From Rhodocyclaceae bacterium (GTDB taxonomy: Bacteria; Pseudomonadota; Gammaproteobacteria; Burkholderiales; Rhodocyclaceae): DNA of 64,000 nt. Position 1 is the first letter of the stretch; each line of letters starts with the position of its first letter. Position numbers and translations under genes: made by a program. The notes beneath the pieces are model-generated. The model was not told the DNA's origin. It saw nothing but the letters and a program-made list of their open reading frames with translations, and did not search any database. Positions 51,893-61,660 of this stretch are shown piece after piece. Location: positions 62,001 through 126,000 of the forward strand of contig VBWA01000007.1 in NCBI GenBank assembly GCA_006218025.1, written 5' to 3'.

Positions 51893-52735
51893 TTATTCGC
51901 GATAGGTGACCAGCTTCTGCAGCCAGCCGAAGAACATGTCCAGCACCATGCCGACCAGGCCGATCATCACCACCGCAAAGATCACGTTGGGCAGCGCGAG
52001 GTTGTTCCATTCGTTCCAGACGAAGTAGCCGATGCCCGTGCCGCCCACCAGCATTTCGGCGGCGACGATCACCAGCCAGGCAATGCCCATCGAGATGCGC
52101 ATGCCGGTCAGGATCGTCGGCGCCGCGGCCGGCAGGATCACCAGGAAGGCCTTGCGCAGCGGATTGACTTCCAGCGTGCGCGCCACGTTGATCCAGTCGC
52201 GCCGCACCGAAGCCACGCCGAAGGCGGTGTTGATCAGCATCGGCCAGATCGAACAGATGAAGATGACGAAAATGCCCGAGATCGACGAATCCTTCAGGCT
52301 GTAGAGCGCCAGCGGCATCCAGGCCAGGGGCGAGATCGGCTTGAGGACCTGGATGAAGGGATTGAAAGCCCTGAACAGCAGCGGCGACATGCCGATCGCG
52401 AAGCCCAGCGGCAGTGCCACGATCACCGCCAGCAGGAAGCCGAGACCGACGCGCCCGAGCGAGTGCGCCAGCTGGATGCCGATGCCCTTGTCGTTGGGCC
52501 CCTTGTCGTAGAACGGATCGGACAGGTACTCGACAAAGGCGCGTGCAACCTTGATCGGCGGCGGGAAGCCGTCGGTCTTTTCCGCCCCCTTGCCCATCAG
52601 CGCCGCGTACTCGGCGTTGGCGCCGACCAGCGCCGAGGACTCCTTCGGCTGCGTGGCGAGCTGCCACGCACCGAGGAAAATGGCGAAGATCAGGATCGAG
52701 ATCAGCGCCGCATGGAGACTCAGCTTCGATGGCAT
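51893..52735 (-). CDS. ABC transporter permease, NrtB/CynB-type
   Basis: 280 residues, with about six membrane helices and the coupling EAA-like segment INVARTLEVNPLRKAFLVILPAA. The first helix (LHAALISILIFAIFLGAW) comes before a ~60-residue periplasmic loop characteristic of the NrtB subgroup. ATG 52735 chosen over upstream in-frame codons overlapping the substrate-binding gene. Confidence 0.92.
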   Translation of the reverse strand: MPSKLSLHAALISILIFAIFLGAWQLATQPKESSALVGANAEYAALMGKGAEKTDGFPPPIKVARAFVEYLSDPFYDKGPNDKGIGIQLAHSLGRVGLGFLLAVIVALPLGFAIGMSPLLFRAFNPFIQVLKPISPLAWMPLALYSLKDSSISGIFVIFICSIWPMLINTAFGVASVRRDWINVARTLEVNPLRKAFLVILPAAAPTILTGMRISMGIAWLVIVAAEMLVGGTGIGYFVWNEWNNLALPNVIFAVVMIGLVGMVLDMFFGWLQKLVTYRE

Positions 52736-52745
52736 GACGCCCTCC

Positions 52746-54092
52746 TCAGGCTTTCTTGATGGCGAAGCTATTGACGTAGGCATCGGCCTTCAGCGGATCG
52801 AACTCCTTGCCCATGACCTTGAACTTCTTCATGGTCTCCTTCGGCGGCGTCATGCCGACCTCGGCCATGTACTTCTTCGCATCCGTCAGCAGGTAGACCT
52901 TTTCCGCAATGTCCTTGTACTTGACGTCGCCCTTGACGTAGCCCCAGCGCTTCATCTGCGACAGGATCCAGTAGGCCATCGAGTACCAGGGGAAGGGGTC
53001 GTAGTCGACCCGCTCAGGCACGCTTTGCACATTGCCCAGGCCATCGGCGAACTTGCCGGTGAGCACCTGCTCGAGCACCGCCTTGGGCTGGTTGAGGTAG
53101 TTCGCCGGCGCCAGCACCTCGGCCATGATCGAGCGGTTCTTCGGGTCGCGCGCCATCGCTGCGGACTTGAGGATGGCGCGGTAGAGCGCGGCGAAGGTGT
53201 TCGGATTCTGCTTGACGAACTCGGCCGGAATGGCGAAAGAGCAGCAGGGGTGGCCGTCCCAGATCTCGCGCGAGAGGATGTGGATGAAGCCGACTTCGTC
53301 ATACACCGCGCGCTGGTTGACCGGGTCCGGGCCGAGGAAGCCGTCGATGTTGCCGGCGCGCAGGTTCGCCACCATTTCGGGCGGCGGCACCACGCGCAGC
53401 TGCACGTCGGTATCCGGGTTGATGCCATGCTCGGCGAGGTAGTAGCGCAACAGAAAGTTGTGCATCGAAAACTCGAAGGGGATGGCGAACTTGAAACCCT
53501 TCCAGTTCTTCGGATCGCGGTTGTTCTTGTGCTTCATGGCCAACGTGATGGCTTGGCCATTGATGTTCTGGATCGTCATGACGTTGGTCGGCGAAGCGTT
53601 GGAGCCGATTCCCATCGAGATCGCCAGGGGCATCGGCGCCAGCATGTGCGATGCGTCGTATTCCTTGTTCAGCACCTTGTCGCGGATCAGCGCCCAACCC
53701 GCGGTTTTCATCATGCTGACGTTGAGCCCTTCCTTCTTGTAGAAGCCCAGCGGCTCGGCCATGATCAGCGGGCTGGCGCAGGTGATCGGAATGAAGCCGA
53801 CCTTCAGATCCTTCTTTTCCAGCGAGCCCTTTTCCTGCGCCATGGCTTCCAGCGCGCCGAACGGAATCAGGGAAGAAATTGCCGCCCACGCGGTCGAGGC
53901 ACCGACCGTCGAAAGGAAGCGGCGCCGCTCCGCATCCTGGGGAAATAGCGCGCGCATCACCGTGGTTTCGATCACGCGGCGATTGAGTGCCTCGGTTTCC
54001 TCCAGCTCGTGCTCGGCCTGGCTGCCGTGCTGACCGCAGCTGCAACCGCTATGGAGGATGACGTTGGGGTCGAAGGGATTGTTCAGTGACAT
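52746..54092 (-). CDS. ABC transporter substrate-binding protein, NrtA/CmpA-type
   Basis: 448 residues. Unusually a ~65-residue N-terminal region precedes the Tat-like signal RRRFLSTVGASTAWAAISS; it holds a HSGCSCGQHGSQAEH Cys/His motif and predicted helices. Mature domain: VGFIPITCASPLIMAEPLGF, APMPLAISMGIGS, ANLRAGNIDGFLGPDP, WDGHPCCSFAIP. The ligand may be nitrate, cyanate or bicarbonate; cynS in the operon favours cyanate. Confidence 0.88.
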   Translation of the reverse strand: MSLNNPFDPNVILHSGCSCGQHGSQAEHELEETEALNRRVIETTVMRALFPQDAERRRFLSTVGASTAWAAISSLIPFGALEAMAQEKGSLEKKDLKVGFIPITCASPLIMAEPLGFYKKEGLNVSMMKTAGWALIRDKVLNKEYDASHMLAPMPLAISMGIGSNASPTNVMTIQNINGQAITLAMKHKNNRDPKNWKGFKFAIPFEFSMHNFLLRYYLAEHGINPDTDVQLRVVPPPEMVANLRAGNIDGFLGPDPVNQRAVYDEVGFIHILSREIWDGHPCCSFAIPAEFVKQNPNTFAALYRAILKSAAMARDPKNRSIMAEVLAPANYLNQPKAVLEQVLTGKFADGLGNVQSVPERVDYDPFPWYSMAYWILSQMKRWGYVKGDVKYKDIAEKVYLLTDAKKYMAEVGMTPPKETMKKFKVMGKEFDPLKADAYVNSFAIKKA

Positions 54093-54227
54093 CTCAGGCT
54101 CCTGATAAAAGTGAATTCATTTTTTGTACTGCATCAACCGTGCCACGCCCTGTTTGCGCGCATCGGGGCGCCGCTCGCAGGCCCGGCGCCTCGAAACGGT
54201 GCGTCCGCAGCCGGGGCATGCACCATT

Positions 54228-54410
54228 TCATGGCTCGTAGGGCGCGAAGTCGGACTTGGTGACGCCGCAGTCGGGGCAATACCAGTCCTCCGGGATGTCC
54301 GCGAAGCGCGTGCCCGGCGCCAGCCCGTGATCGGCCGCGCCTGCGACTTCGTCGTAGATCCAGCCGCAGACGTTGCAGATCCATTGGCGCGTTGCAATCG
54401 CTGTCGTCAT
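54228..54410 (-). CDS. Rubredoxin
   Basis: 60 residues. Iron sits in two CxxC knuckles, [12 protein letters not shown] and [13 protein letters not shown]. Low-potential electron carrier. Placed 11 bases after the acyl-CoA-dehydrogenase-fold gene, so it probably supplies electrons to or takes them from that flavoprotein. A gap of ~135 bases (54093-54227) holds only a short GGCGCCG/CGGCGCC stem at 54167-54190. Confidence 0.93.
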   Translation of the reverse strand: MTTAIATRQWICNVCGWIYDEVAGAADHGLAPGTRFADIPEDWYCPDCGVTKSDFAPYEP

Positions 54411-54421
54411 GATTCGCTCCC

Positions 54422-55624
54422 TCAGGCCGGGCACGGCGTGCCGGCCTCGATGCGGGCAATCTCGCGCCGCAGATGCTTGGTGGCCGGCGTCACGATGGCG
54501 ATGAAGTAGGCTTCACGCAGCCGGCGCTGCGCCGGACTCTTCTGCAGGTAGCCCTTGGCGCCCATATGCAGCATGGCCGCATTCGCCGCCTTGACCGACA
54601 TCTCGCCCCCCGCCAGACGCAGCTTGAGAATGTCGAGCACTACATCGGCCTGCGGGTTGGCGCTGAGGGTATCGGCCAGGGCATAAGTGGCGGCACGGGC
54701 TTCCTGCAGGACGGCGTCGATGTCTTCCGCCTGATCGTCGAGAAACTGATTGACGTGGGCATGCGTCCGGTTCGCCTGCTTCATCATGTCCACGCAGGCT
54801 TCGATCAGGCCCAGCCCCATGCCCATCTGCGCCAGGATCATGCCGGGCTTGATGCGCTTCACATATTCCCGGGACTGCCCGGGATGCGACAGCACCATCG
54901 CATCCGAAACAAACGCATCCCTGAAGTGGCAGGCCAGCGTGCGCGTGCCATCGAGCGCCACGAAGTGCGCGCAATCGACCAGCTTGAAGCCCGGCTGCTG
55001 GCAGTCGACCAGAATGAAAACCAGACCGTCGTCGCCCTTCGCCTCGCCTTCGACCGGACAGCCGGTGGTGAAATAGTGCGTCGGGCCGAGATTGGAAACC
55101 CAGGGCAGGACACCATTGATCACGTAGCCGCCTGCGACCTTCTTTGCCGAAAGACGAAAGTCCTCGATGGTGTCGCAGGACTTCACGGTATTCGAAAGCC
55201 CGGTGCCGACCAGCACATCGCCACGCGCGATGCGAGGCAGCATGGACTTCTTCAGCGCCTCGTTGTCCGACATCTGGATGTAGCGTGCGCAGGCGGTCTG
55301 GCACCAGACCAGAAAGCCGGTCGAGAGACAAAGCTTGGCTGCCTCTTCCATGACCTGGACGACATGCTTGAGTCCAAGACCGTTGCCGCCGTATTCGGGT
55401 GCCACGGCACCGCGGAATCCGCCGGCCGCCCCGAGTTCGCGCAGGAAAGCTTCCGGATACTCGGCCTTGAGGTCGACATCGACGACCTTGGGGGCCAGCT
55501 TCTCCGCAACCAGCTGGCGAACCTTGGCCAAACTGGCGGCCCACTCTTCGAGATGCTGCGTGTAATCGTGGGCTGAAGCGTCGCCGCGCAAGGCGGTGGC
55601 GGTAGCGGTAACAGTGGCTGGCAT
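54422..55624 (-). CDS. Acyl-CoA-dehydrogenase-fold flavoprotein, probably not a dehydrogenase
   Basis: 400 residues with the ACAD fold: [47 protein letters not shown] and the C-terminal [12 protein letters not shown]. The position where dehydrogenases have the EGT catalytic Glu reads [16 protein letters not shown], with no acid, so the enzyme may be a monooxygenase or other variant like the SfnB/DszC or nitroalkane-oxidase branches. First gene of the cyanate operon, read from a sigma-54 promoter. The substrate is unknown. Confidence 0.8.
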   Translation of the reverse strand: MPATVTATATALRGDASAHDYTQHLEEWAASLAKVRQLVAEKLAPKVVDVDLKAEYPEAFLRELGAAGGFRGAVAPEYGGNGLGLKHVVQVMEEAAKLCLSTGFLVWCQTACARYIQMSDNEALKKSMLPRIARGDVLVGTGLSNTVKSCDTIEDFRLSAKKVAGGYVINGVLPWVSNLGPTHYFTTGCPVEGEAKGDDGLVFILVDCQQPGFKLVDCAHFVALDGTRTLACHFRDAFVSDAMVLSHPGQSREYVKRIKPGMILAQMGMGLGLIEACVDMMKQANRTHAHVNQFLDDQAEDIDAVLQEARAATYALADTLSANPQADVVLDILKLRLAGGEMSVKAANAAMLHMGAKGYLQKSPAQRRLREAYFIAIVTPATKHLRREIARIEAGTPCPA

Positions 55625-55691
55625 GACAATCTCCTTGACGGTACGGACAGGGTCCGCTGGCGAATAAATGCGAAAGGGCTGCTTTCCCTAG

Positions 55692-55707
55692 CGCAAGGCC
55701 TGTGCCA
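55692..55707 (-). promoter_or_regulatory. Sigma-54 promoter of the ACAD-rubredoxin-transporter-cynS operon
   Basis: TGGCACAGGCCTTGCG on the minus strand has GG-N10-GC, with the -24 element perfect and the -12 TTGC perfect. It is about 70 bases before ATG 55624. The 376-base gap it shares with the OsmC-like gene has no coding sequence; an inverted hexamer GTTAGC / GCTAAC at 55734 and 55771 could be the activator site. Confidence 0.78.
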
Positions 55708-55899
55708 GACCGTCAATTATTTGAAATCAGCCAGTTAGCAATAGCCGCCGAAAATGATGGACGGCAAAGGGCTAACAGTTTGTGAACAATTTAGTCGCGA
55801 AGGGAGAAGCATGACCGGGAGCCGGCCAATGAACGCGGACCGGCCCAATCAACTGTTTTCAATTGAAATTTTTCGCTTTTCTGCGTCTGCCGCGAGCAA

Positions 55900-55915
55900 T
55901 GGCATGCTTCGTGCG
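55900..55915 (+). promoter_or_regulatory. Sigma-54 promoter of the OsmC-like gene
   Basis: TGGCATGCTTCGTGCG matches GG-N10-GC, with one mismatch in the -24 TGGCAC and two in the -12. It is 86 bases before ATG 56001 and divergent to the operon promoter. Confidence 0.6.
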
Positions 55916-56000
55916 AAACAGCTGACCGAAGCAATCACCGCTTTGCAGGAACGCAATGCCTCTGGCCTGCCCCGATGACCGATCAAACTTGGAGATTGAC

Positions 56001-56579
56001 ATGTCCGCTGTCGCTGAACTCAAACCACTTGCCGCTACCCCCGCCACCGAAACCGCCAAGGCCTATCTGCGCCCGATCGATCGCGAGGGCCTGCTGAAAT
56101 TTGCCGCCGCAGGACGCGCCGATCCTGCCCGTCGCGGCATCAACAAGGTTCATACCGTGATGAACGGCCAGTTCCGCTCCTGGAGCTATGTCGGCATTCA
56201 CAACCCCGTGGTGGTCGACGAGCCGCTGCACCTGTTCGGCGAGAACACCGCGCCGGCACCGGGTGAAATCGTGCTTTCCGCGCTCGGCGGCTGCCTCGGC
56301 GTCGGCATTACCGCAGTGGCGACGCTGCGTCAGGTGAAGCTCTCGAAGCTGGAACTGTTCCTCGAAGGCGACATCGGCAATCCGGCTGCCTGGGGTGCCG
56401 ACGGCGCAAAAATGGAGCCGCCGCAGATGGGCTTCCAGCAGATTCGCGTCAAGGTCGTGATCGAAGGCGATGCCACGCGCGCCGAGCTCGACGACATCGT
56501 CAAGCACGCCAACTTCTATTCGCCGGTCGCCAACACCATGCGCAATCCGGTTGCGTTTGAAATCAGCGTCGCCGCGTGA
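56001..56579 (+). CDS. OsmC-family thiol peroxidase-like protein
   Basis: 192 residues. EIVLSALGGCLGVGITAVATLRQVKLSKLEL is the OsmC core, with a Cys at the Ala-Leu-Gly-Gly-Cys position; the second catalytic Cys expected further on is not seen. N-terminal HTVMNGQFRSWSYVGIH is fitted to the family. Translation starts at ATG 56001 after GGAG. Together with the adjacent operon it is divergently controlled by sigma-54. Either a peroxidase variant or a binding protein. Confidence 0.75.
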   Translation: MSAVAELKPLAATPATETAKAYLRPIDREGLLKFAAAGRADPARRGINKVHTVMNGQFRSWSYVGIHNPVVVDEPLHLFGENTAPAPGEIVLSALGGCLGVGITAVATLRQVKLSKLELFLEGDIGNPAAWGADGAKMEPPQMGFQQIRVKVVIEGDATRAELDDIVKHANFYSPVANTMRNPVAFEISVAA

Positions 56580-56632
56580 AATCCGCCACCGCCCGCCGAC
56601 TTTTGAAAGTTATGCGAAGCGGTATCCCCTGG

Positions 56633-56656
56633 TGGGACGGCGCTGGCGGCACGGCG
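56633..56656 (+). repeat. 27-bp dispersed repeat copy (degenerate)
   Basis: GGGACGGCGCTGGCGGCACGGCG shape: retains CGGCGCTGG and ACGGCG but has lost the AAAGT start. It ends three bases before the stop of the leftward activator gene, as do other copies. Confidence 0.5.
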
Positions 56657-56659
56657 AAA

Positions 56660-58285
<1,626 letters not shown>

Positions 58286-58422
58286 GCCCGATTACAAGCA
58301 GGGTCCGTGCCACGGCCTGCCGCCGGTCCGCCGCCATACGGCATGCGGCGGTGACCCGACCGCTGCCGGCTGCAACTGCGTCGCTATAATCGCGACCAGT
58401 CGTCTTTACCGGAAACTCGTTC

Positions 58423-58866
58423 ATGAACCGTGTATTTGTCCTGATCCACCTTGCGGCGGTGATCGTCTGGGTCGGCGGCATGTTCTTCGCCCATTTCTGC
58501 CTGCGGCCGGTGGCCGCCGCCCAGCTGCCTCCGCCGCAGCGCCTGCCGCTGCTGGCCGCCGTCCTCGGGCGCTTCTTCACCCTGGTCGGCTGGGCGCTGC
58601 TGCTGCTGTGGGGCAGCGGCCTCGCCCGCTTCTCGCAGGCCGGCGCCGCGATTCCGGGCAACTGGTATGTCATGGCGGGAATCGCGGCCGTGATGACCGC
58701 GATCTTCTGCGTGATCGTGCTGCGCTTTCACAGCCGCATGGTGGCGGCCGTCACGGTTCAGGACTGGCCGGCGGCCGGGGCGGCGATGAATTCGATCCGC
58801 CAACTGGTGCTGGTGAACCTGGTGCTCGGCCTGGTCACCGTTGCCGTCGCGATTCTCGGTTCGTAA
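58423..58866 (+). CDS. CopD-like membrane protein
   Basis: 147 residues with four membrane helices; LIHLAAVIVWVGGMFFAHFC in the first and FTLVGWALLLLWGSG in the second are CopD-family features, with conserved His and Trp. TATAAT lies at 58385-58390, 33 bases before the start. Its 3' end overlaps the convergent NHL gene by 109 bases. Possible role in copper handling or heme-type electron transfer, not proven. Confidence 0.75.
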   Translation: MNRVFVLIHLAAVIVWVGGMFFAHFCLRPVAAAQLPPPQRLPLLAAVLGRFFTLVGWALLLLWGSGLARFSQAGAAIPGNWYVMAGIAAVMTAIFCVIVLRFHSRMVAAVTVQDWPAAGAAMNSIRQLVLVNLVLGLVTVAVAILGS

Positions 58867-59735
58867 AACGCCTGGTCGACGCGTAGCAGCACGATGCGGT
58901 CATTGTAGGTATCGATGACCCAGACATGCGGCGCGCGGGCCAGCACGGCCTCGGGCTTGTAGAAGGCATTCGGGCCGCGGCCGCGCCTGCCGCTGCCGAG
59001 CACGCCGAGAACCTGATGCTGCTTGTCGAGCAGCAGGATGCGGTGGTTGTTCTCGTCGGCGAGCCAGATCCGGTCACCGTCGAAGGCGATGTATTTCGGC
59101 CCGTTGAGGCCGAGCGCTGCACCGAAGCTGCTGCGGTGCTTCAGCGCGGCATCGAACACCTGCACCCGGTTGTTGCCTGAATCGACGACATAGACGCTGC
59201 CGTCGCTCGCCGCCTCGATGTCGTGCTGGTTCGCGAACTCGCCATCCTTCGCGCCGTAGCTGCCGATCGTGCGCTCCAGCTTCCCGTCGCGAAACACGCT
59301 GAGCGTTGCCGCGCGCGTGTTGCTGACCAGCACCCGTCCGTCCGGCACAACCGCAACGCCCTCGGGGCCGGAGAGTCCTTTCAGCTCGCCGACCAGCGTC
59401 GCCTGCGCGCCAGTAAGCTTGTAGATCGCGATCCGGTCGTTGCCGGTGTCGGCCACCAGCAGGCGCCCGGCCTGGTCGAACTCCGCATCGTGCGGATAGG
59501 ACAATTCGCCCGCGCCGAACGTGCCGACCGGCTTCAGCGTCATCGCTTCAAGGACGCGAATGCGGCTGTTGCGCATGTCGGTGAGGAAGATCAGCTTTCC
59601 GTCGGGAGAGAAGGCCGCGTCGTGGGGTTGCGCAAGTCCCTCGGCGAACTCGGCCAGTTGCGTGACCTTGAGCGCCGGCTGTGCAGCCGCGAGTTGTGCC
59701 AGTGCGAGCAATGCAGTGAAGACGATGGAACGCAT
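58758..59735 (-). CDS. NHL-repeat beta-propeller protein, exported
   Basis: 325 residues. Signal peptide RSIVFTALLALAQLAAAQP, then NHL-type blades with GLAQPHDAAFSPDGKLIFLTD, YPHDAEFDQAGRLLVADTGN, GPEGVAVVPDGRVLVSN, and QHDIEAASDGSVYVVDSGNN. The last ~35 residues come from sequence antisense to the copD-like gene and look unlike a blade, so the true stop may be extended by chance. Ligand unknown. Confidence 0.8.
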   Translation of the reverse strand: MRSIVFTALLALAQLAAAQPALKVTQLAEFAEGLAQPHDAAFSPDGKLIFLTDMRNSRIRVLEAMTLKPVGTFGAGELSYPHDAEFDQAGRLLVADTGNDRIAIYKLTGAQATLVGELKGLSGPEGVAVVPDGRVLVSNTRAATLSVFRDGKLERTIGSYGAKDGEFANQHDIEAASDGSVYVVDSGNNRVQVFDAALKHRSSFGAALGLNGPKYIAFDGDRIWLADENNHRILLLDKQHQVLGVLGSGRRGRGPNAFYKPEAVLARAPHVWVIDTYNDRIVLLRVDQAFYEPRIATATVTRPSTRFTSTSWRIEFIAAPAAGQS

Positions 59736-59756
59736 GATGATTTCCTCCCGATGGAT

Positions 59757-60329
59757 TCAGTTTTCTGCGATCGCGCCGAGCAGGCGCGGCGTGCCGGAGC
59801 CGTTCAGCTCGAACAGGGCGCCGCCGCCCGACACCGTGCCCTCGCCGGTGAACTCGTTGATGGTGAACTGGTGCGTGACGAGGACCACGGGCAGCCCATC
59901 CCTCGGCAGCCCGGCGAGAAACGCGCGCAACGCCGCTATCGTCGTTTCGCGCTGCTGCGGACGCGGGTAGAAGGAATTCAGCGCAGGCAGCGTCTCGACG
60001 GCGCCGAGTTTGAGCAGTCGCGCGGTCTCGATGCAGCGGCACCACTGGCTGGAATAGACCCTGGCGCGGGCGACGCCGGTCTGCGCCAGGCGCTCGCCCA
60101 GCGCGGCCGCCTGGGCCCGGCCCGCCTGATCGAGATTGCGTTGCGTGGTGCAGTCGTCGAGCCTGAAGTTCTGCGGGTCGCCCATCCCCGGCGCGTTGGC
60201 GTGGCGCAGCATCAGCACACGCCCCGGCTTGGCGAGTTCGGCAAGCGGCACGACTGCAGCCGCCCATGCGCCGCCGCTGGCGACGAAAACCAAACCGACA
60301 CACAGAACCGAAACGAAGCTGCGCAGCAT
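59757..60329 (-). CDS. Histidine phosphatase family protein, exported
   Basis: 190 residues from ATG 60329. A signal peptide (FVSVLCVGLVFVASGGAWAA) precedes the catalytic motif VLMLRHANAPG (the RHG motif is RHA here), followed by LDQAGRAQAAALGERL, SSQWCRCIETARLL, and the second catalytic His in VVLVTHQFTINEF. Likely a periplasmic phosphomonoesterase. Lies 21 bases upstream of the NHL gene, same strand. Confidence 0.8.
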   Translation of the reverse strand: MLRSFVSVLCVGLVFVASGGAWAAAVVPLAELAKPGRVLMLRHANAPGMGDPQNFRLDDCTTQRNLDQAGRAQAAALGERLAQTGVARARVYSSQWCRCIETARLLKLGAVETLPALNSFYPRPQQRETTIAALRAFLAGLPRDGLPVVLVTHQFTINEFTGEGTVSGGGALFELNGSGTPRLLGAIAEN

Positions 60330-60376
60330 GCTGGACCGCGGCAAATGGAACCCGGCGCCGACTCCCTTGGTTCGCT

Positions 60377-60403
60377 GCAAAAGTCGGCGCTGACGGGACG
60401 GCG
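60377..60403 (+). repeat. 27-bp dispersed repeat copy
   Basis: GCAAAAGTCGGCGCT then GACGGGACGGCG. It ends directly at the stop of the leftward small exported gene. Confidence 0.8.
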
Positions 60404-60835
60404 TTACTTGAACTGCCCGACTGCCTTGTGGTAGGCGCCCTGCAGGTCCCGGTACGCATCGGCGAAGCCCAGCTTTGTGTCGTTCCAGGCGTTGCCGCTC
60501 TCCTTCTCCATCTTGTCGAGCTTGGCGGCGGCGTTGGCCCGCATCACCTTCAGGTCCTTGATTTCCTTCTCGTACCTGGCCTTCGCCTCACCGGATGCCT
60601 TGGACCCCTTGGCCTCAAGCTGCGTGATTTTGGCGTCGGTATCCTTCATCAGCTGCTTGCCGTAGGCGACCGCCTCCTTCTTCTTGTCCACCGAATAGGC
60701 CTTGATGGTGTTCCATGTTTCGCCGGTCTGCTTCGAGACGTCGGCGGCTGTCGTCTGCTCCGCCGCCATGGCGGGCTGCGCCAGCCAAAGCGCGGTGACG
60801 CCCACGAGAATTCCGGGAATGATCGACTTAATCAT
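60404..60835 (-). CDS. Small exported coiled-coil protein
   Basis: 143 residues: signal peptide KSIIPGILVGVTALWLAQPAMA, then a charged helical region (YGKQLMKDTDAKITQLEAKGSK; ARYEKEIKDLKVMRANAAAKLDKME) with coiled-coil character. Not recognised. ATG 60835 chosen because the signal peptide starts there. Periplasmic; a structural or stress role is possible. Confidence 0.7.
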   Translation of the reverse strand: MIKSIIPGILVGVTALWLAQPAMAAEQTTAADVSKQTGETWNTIKAYSVDKKKEAVAYGKQLMKDTDAKITQLEAKGSKASGEAKARYEKEIKDLKVMRANAAAKLDKMEKESGNAWNDTKLGFADAYRDLQGAYHKAVGQFK

Positions 60836-61003
60836 CGGGTGCCTTCCTTTCTGATCGGGTGGTGAACCAAAGAATCGCCTGTCGTCCGAATGGCATTTGA
60901 CTGGCTTGCTGCGCCGGCTTCCTGCCGCGGAGGATGCAAAAATGCTATCCGCTTCACACCGACAAAGCAACAATGCGCCGGGGAAGCGGCGGGTTTGCTG
61001 CCT

Positions 61004-61660
61004 TCAGGCAGGCCCGCCTTGGCCGGCGTCGGGCTGCGCGCCCGGCGCCGCGCGGCGGAAGGCGTCGAGTTCGGAACAGGCCCGATCGGCGGCGAGGATG
61101 TTCGGAAACGGCGTCAGATCGACCTTGAAGCGCCGCGCACTTTCCACTTGCGGTACCAGATAGACATCGGCCAGCGTCGGCGCGTCACCGAAGCAGAAGT
61201 TGCCGCGCCGCGTATCGGCGGCGAGCATCGCTTCCAGCGCCCCGAAGCCGGCCTCGATCCAGGTCGCGCACCAGGCGAGAACCGCCGCCTCATCGCAGCC
61301 CAGCGTCTTGCGCAGGTACTCGAGAATGCGCCGGTTGTTGATCGGATGGATGTCGCAGCCGATGACGGCCGCCAGCGCCCGCACCCTTGCACGGTCGTCG
61401 ATATCTGCAGGAAGCAGCGGCGGCGCCGGATAGCGTTCCTCCAGCCATTCGATGATCGCCGGCGACTGGATCAGGATCAGGTCGCCATCGACCAGCGCGG
61501 GCACCAGGCCTTGCGGATTGAGCGCCTTGAAGGCCGCGCCGAGATGTTCCTCGGTGCGCAGATCGACCGCCACGTAGTCGTAGTCAAGTCCCTTCAGGTT
61601 CAGGGCGATGCGCAAGCGGTGCGAGGTTCCGCTGCGGAAGAAATTGTAGAGCTGCATCAT
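61004..61660 (-). CDS. nagL: Maleylpyruvate isomerase, glutathione S-transferase zeta type
   Basis: Isomerises maleylpyruvate to fumarylpyruvate using glutathione in the gentisate pathway. 218 residues; QLYNFFRSGTSHRLRIALNLKGLDY is the zeta-class N-terminal domain with the active-site Ser, and GLVPALVDGDLILIQSPAIIEWLEERY follows. ATG 61660 overlaps the monooxygenase stop (ATGATG), indicating co-translation. The gene neighbours support nagL, but maleylacetoacetate isomerases are close relatives. Confidence 0.9.
   Translation of the reverse strand: MMQLYNFFRSGTSHRLRIALNLKGLDYDYVAVDLRTEEHLGAAFKALNPQGLVPALVDGDLILIQSPAIIEWLEERYPAPPLLPADIDDRARVRALAAVIGCDIHPINNRRILEYLRKTLGCDEAAVLAWCATWIEAGFGALEAMLAADTRRGNFCFGDAPTLADVYLVPQVESARRFKVDLTPFPNILAADRACSELDAFRRAAPGAQPDAGQGGPA

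Noticed and set aside
54167-54190. GGCGCCG/CGGCGCC stem in the gap between rubredoxin and the substrate-binding gene as a terminator
   Set aside because: Only seven paired bases with a 10-base loop and no T-run; not listed as a separate feature.
55754-55978. Small open frame in the divergent gap before the OsmC-like gene
   Set aside because: It covers both the sigma-54 promoter region and possible activator site, has no ribosome site, and no recognisable sequence.
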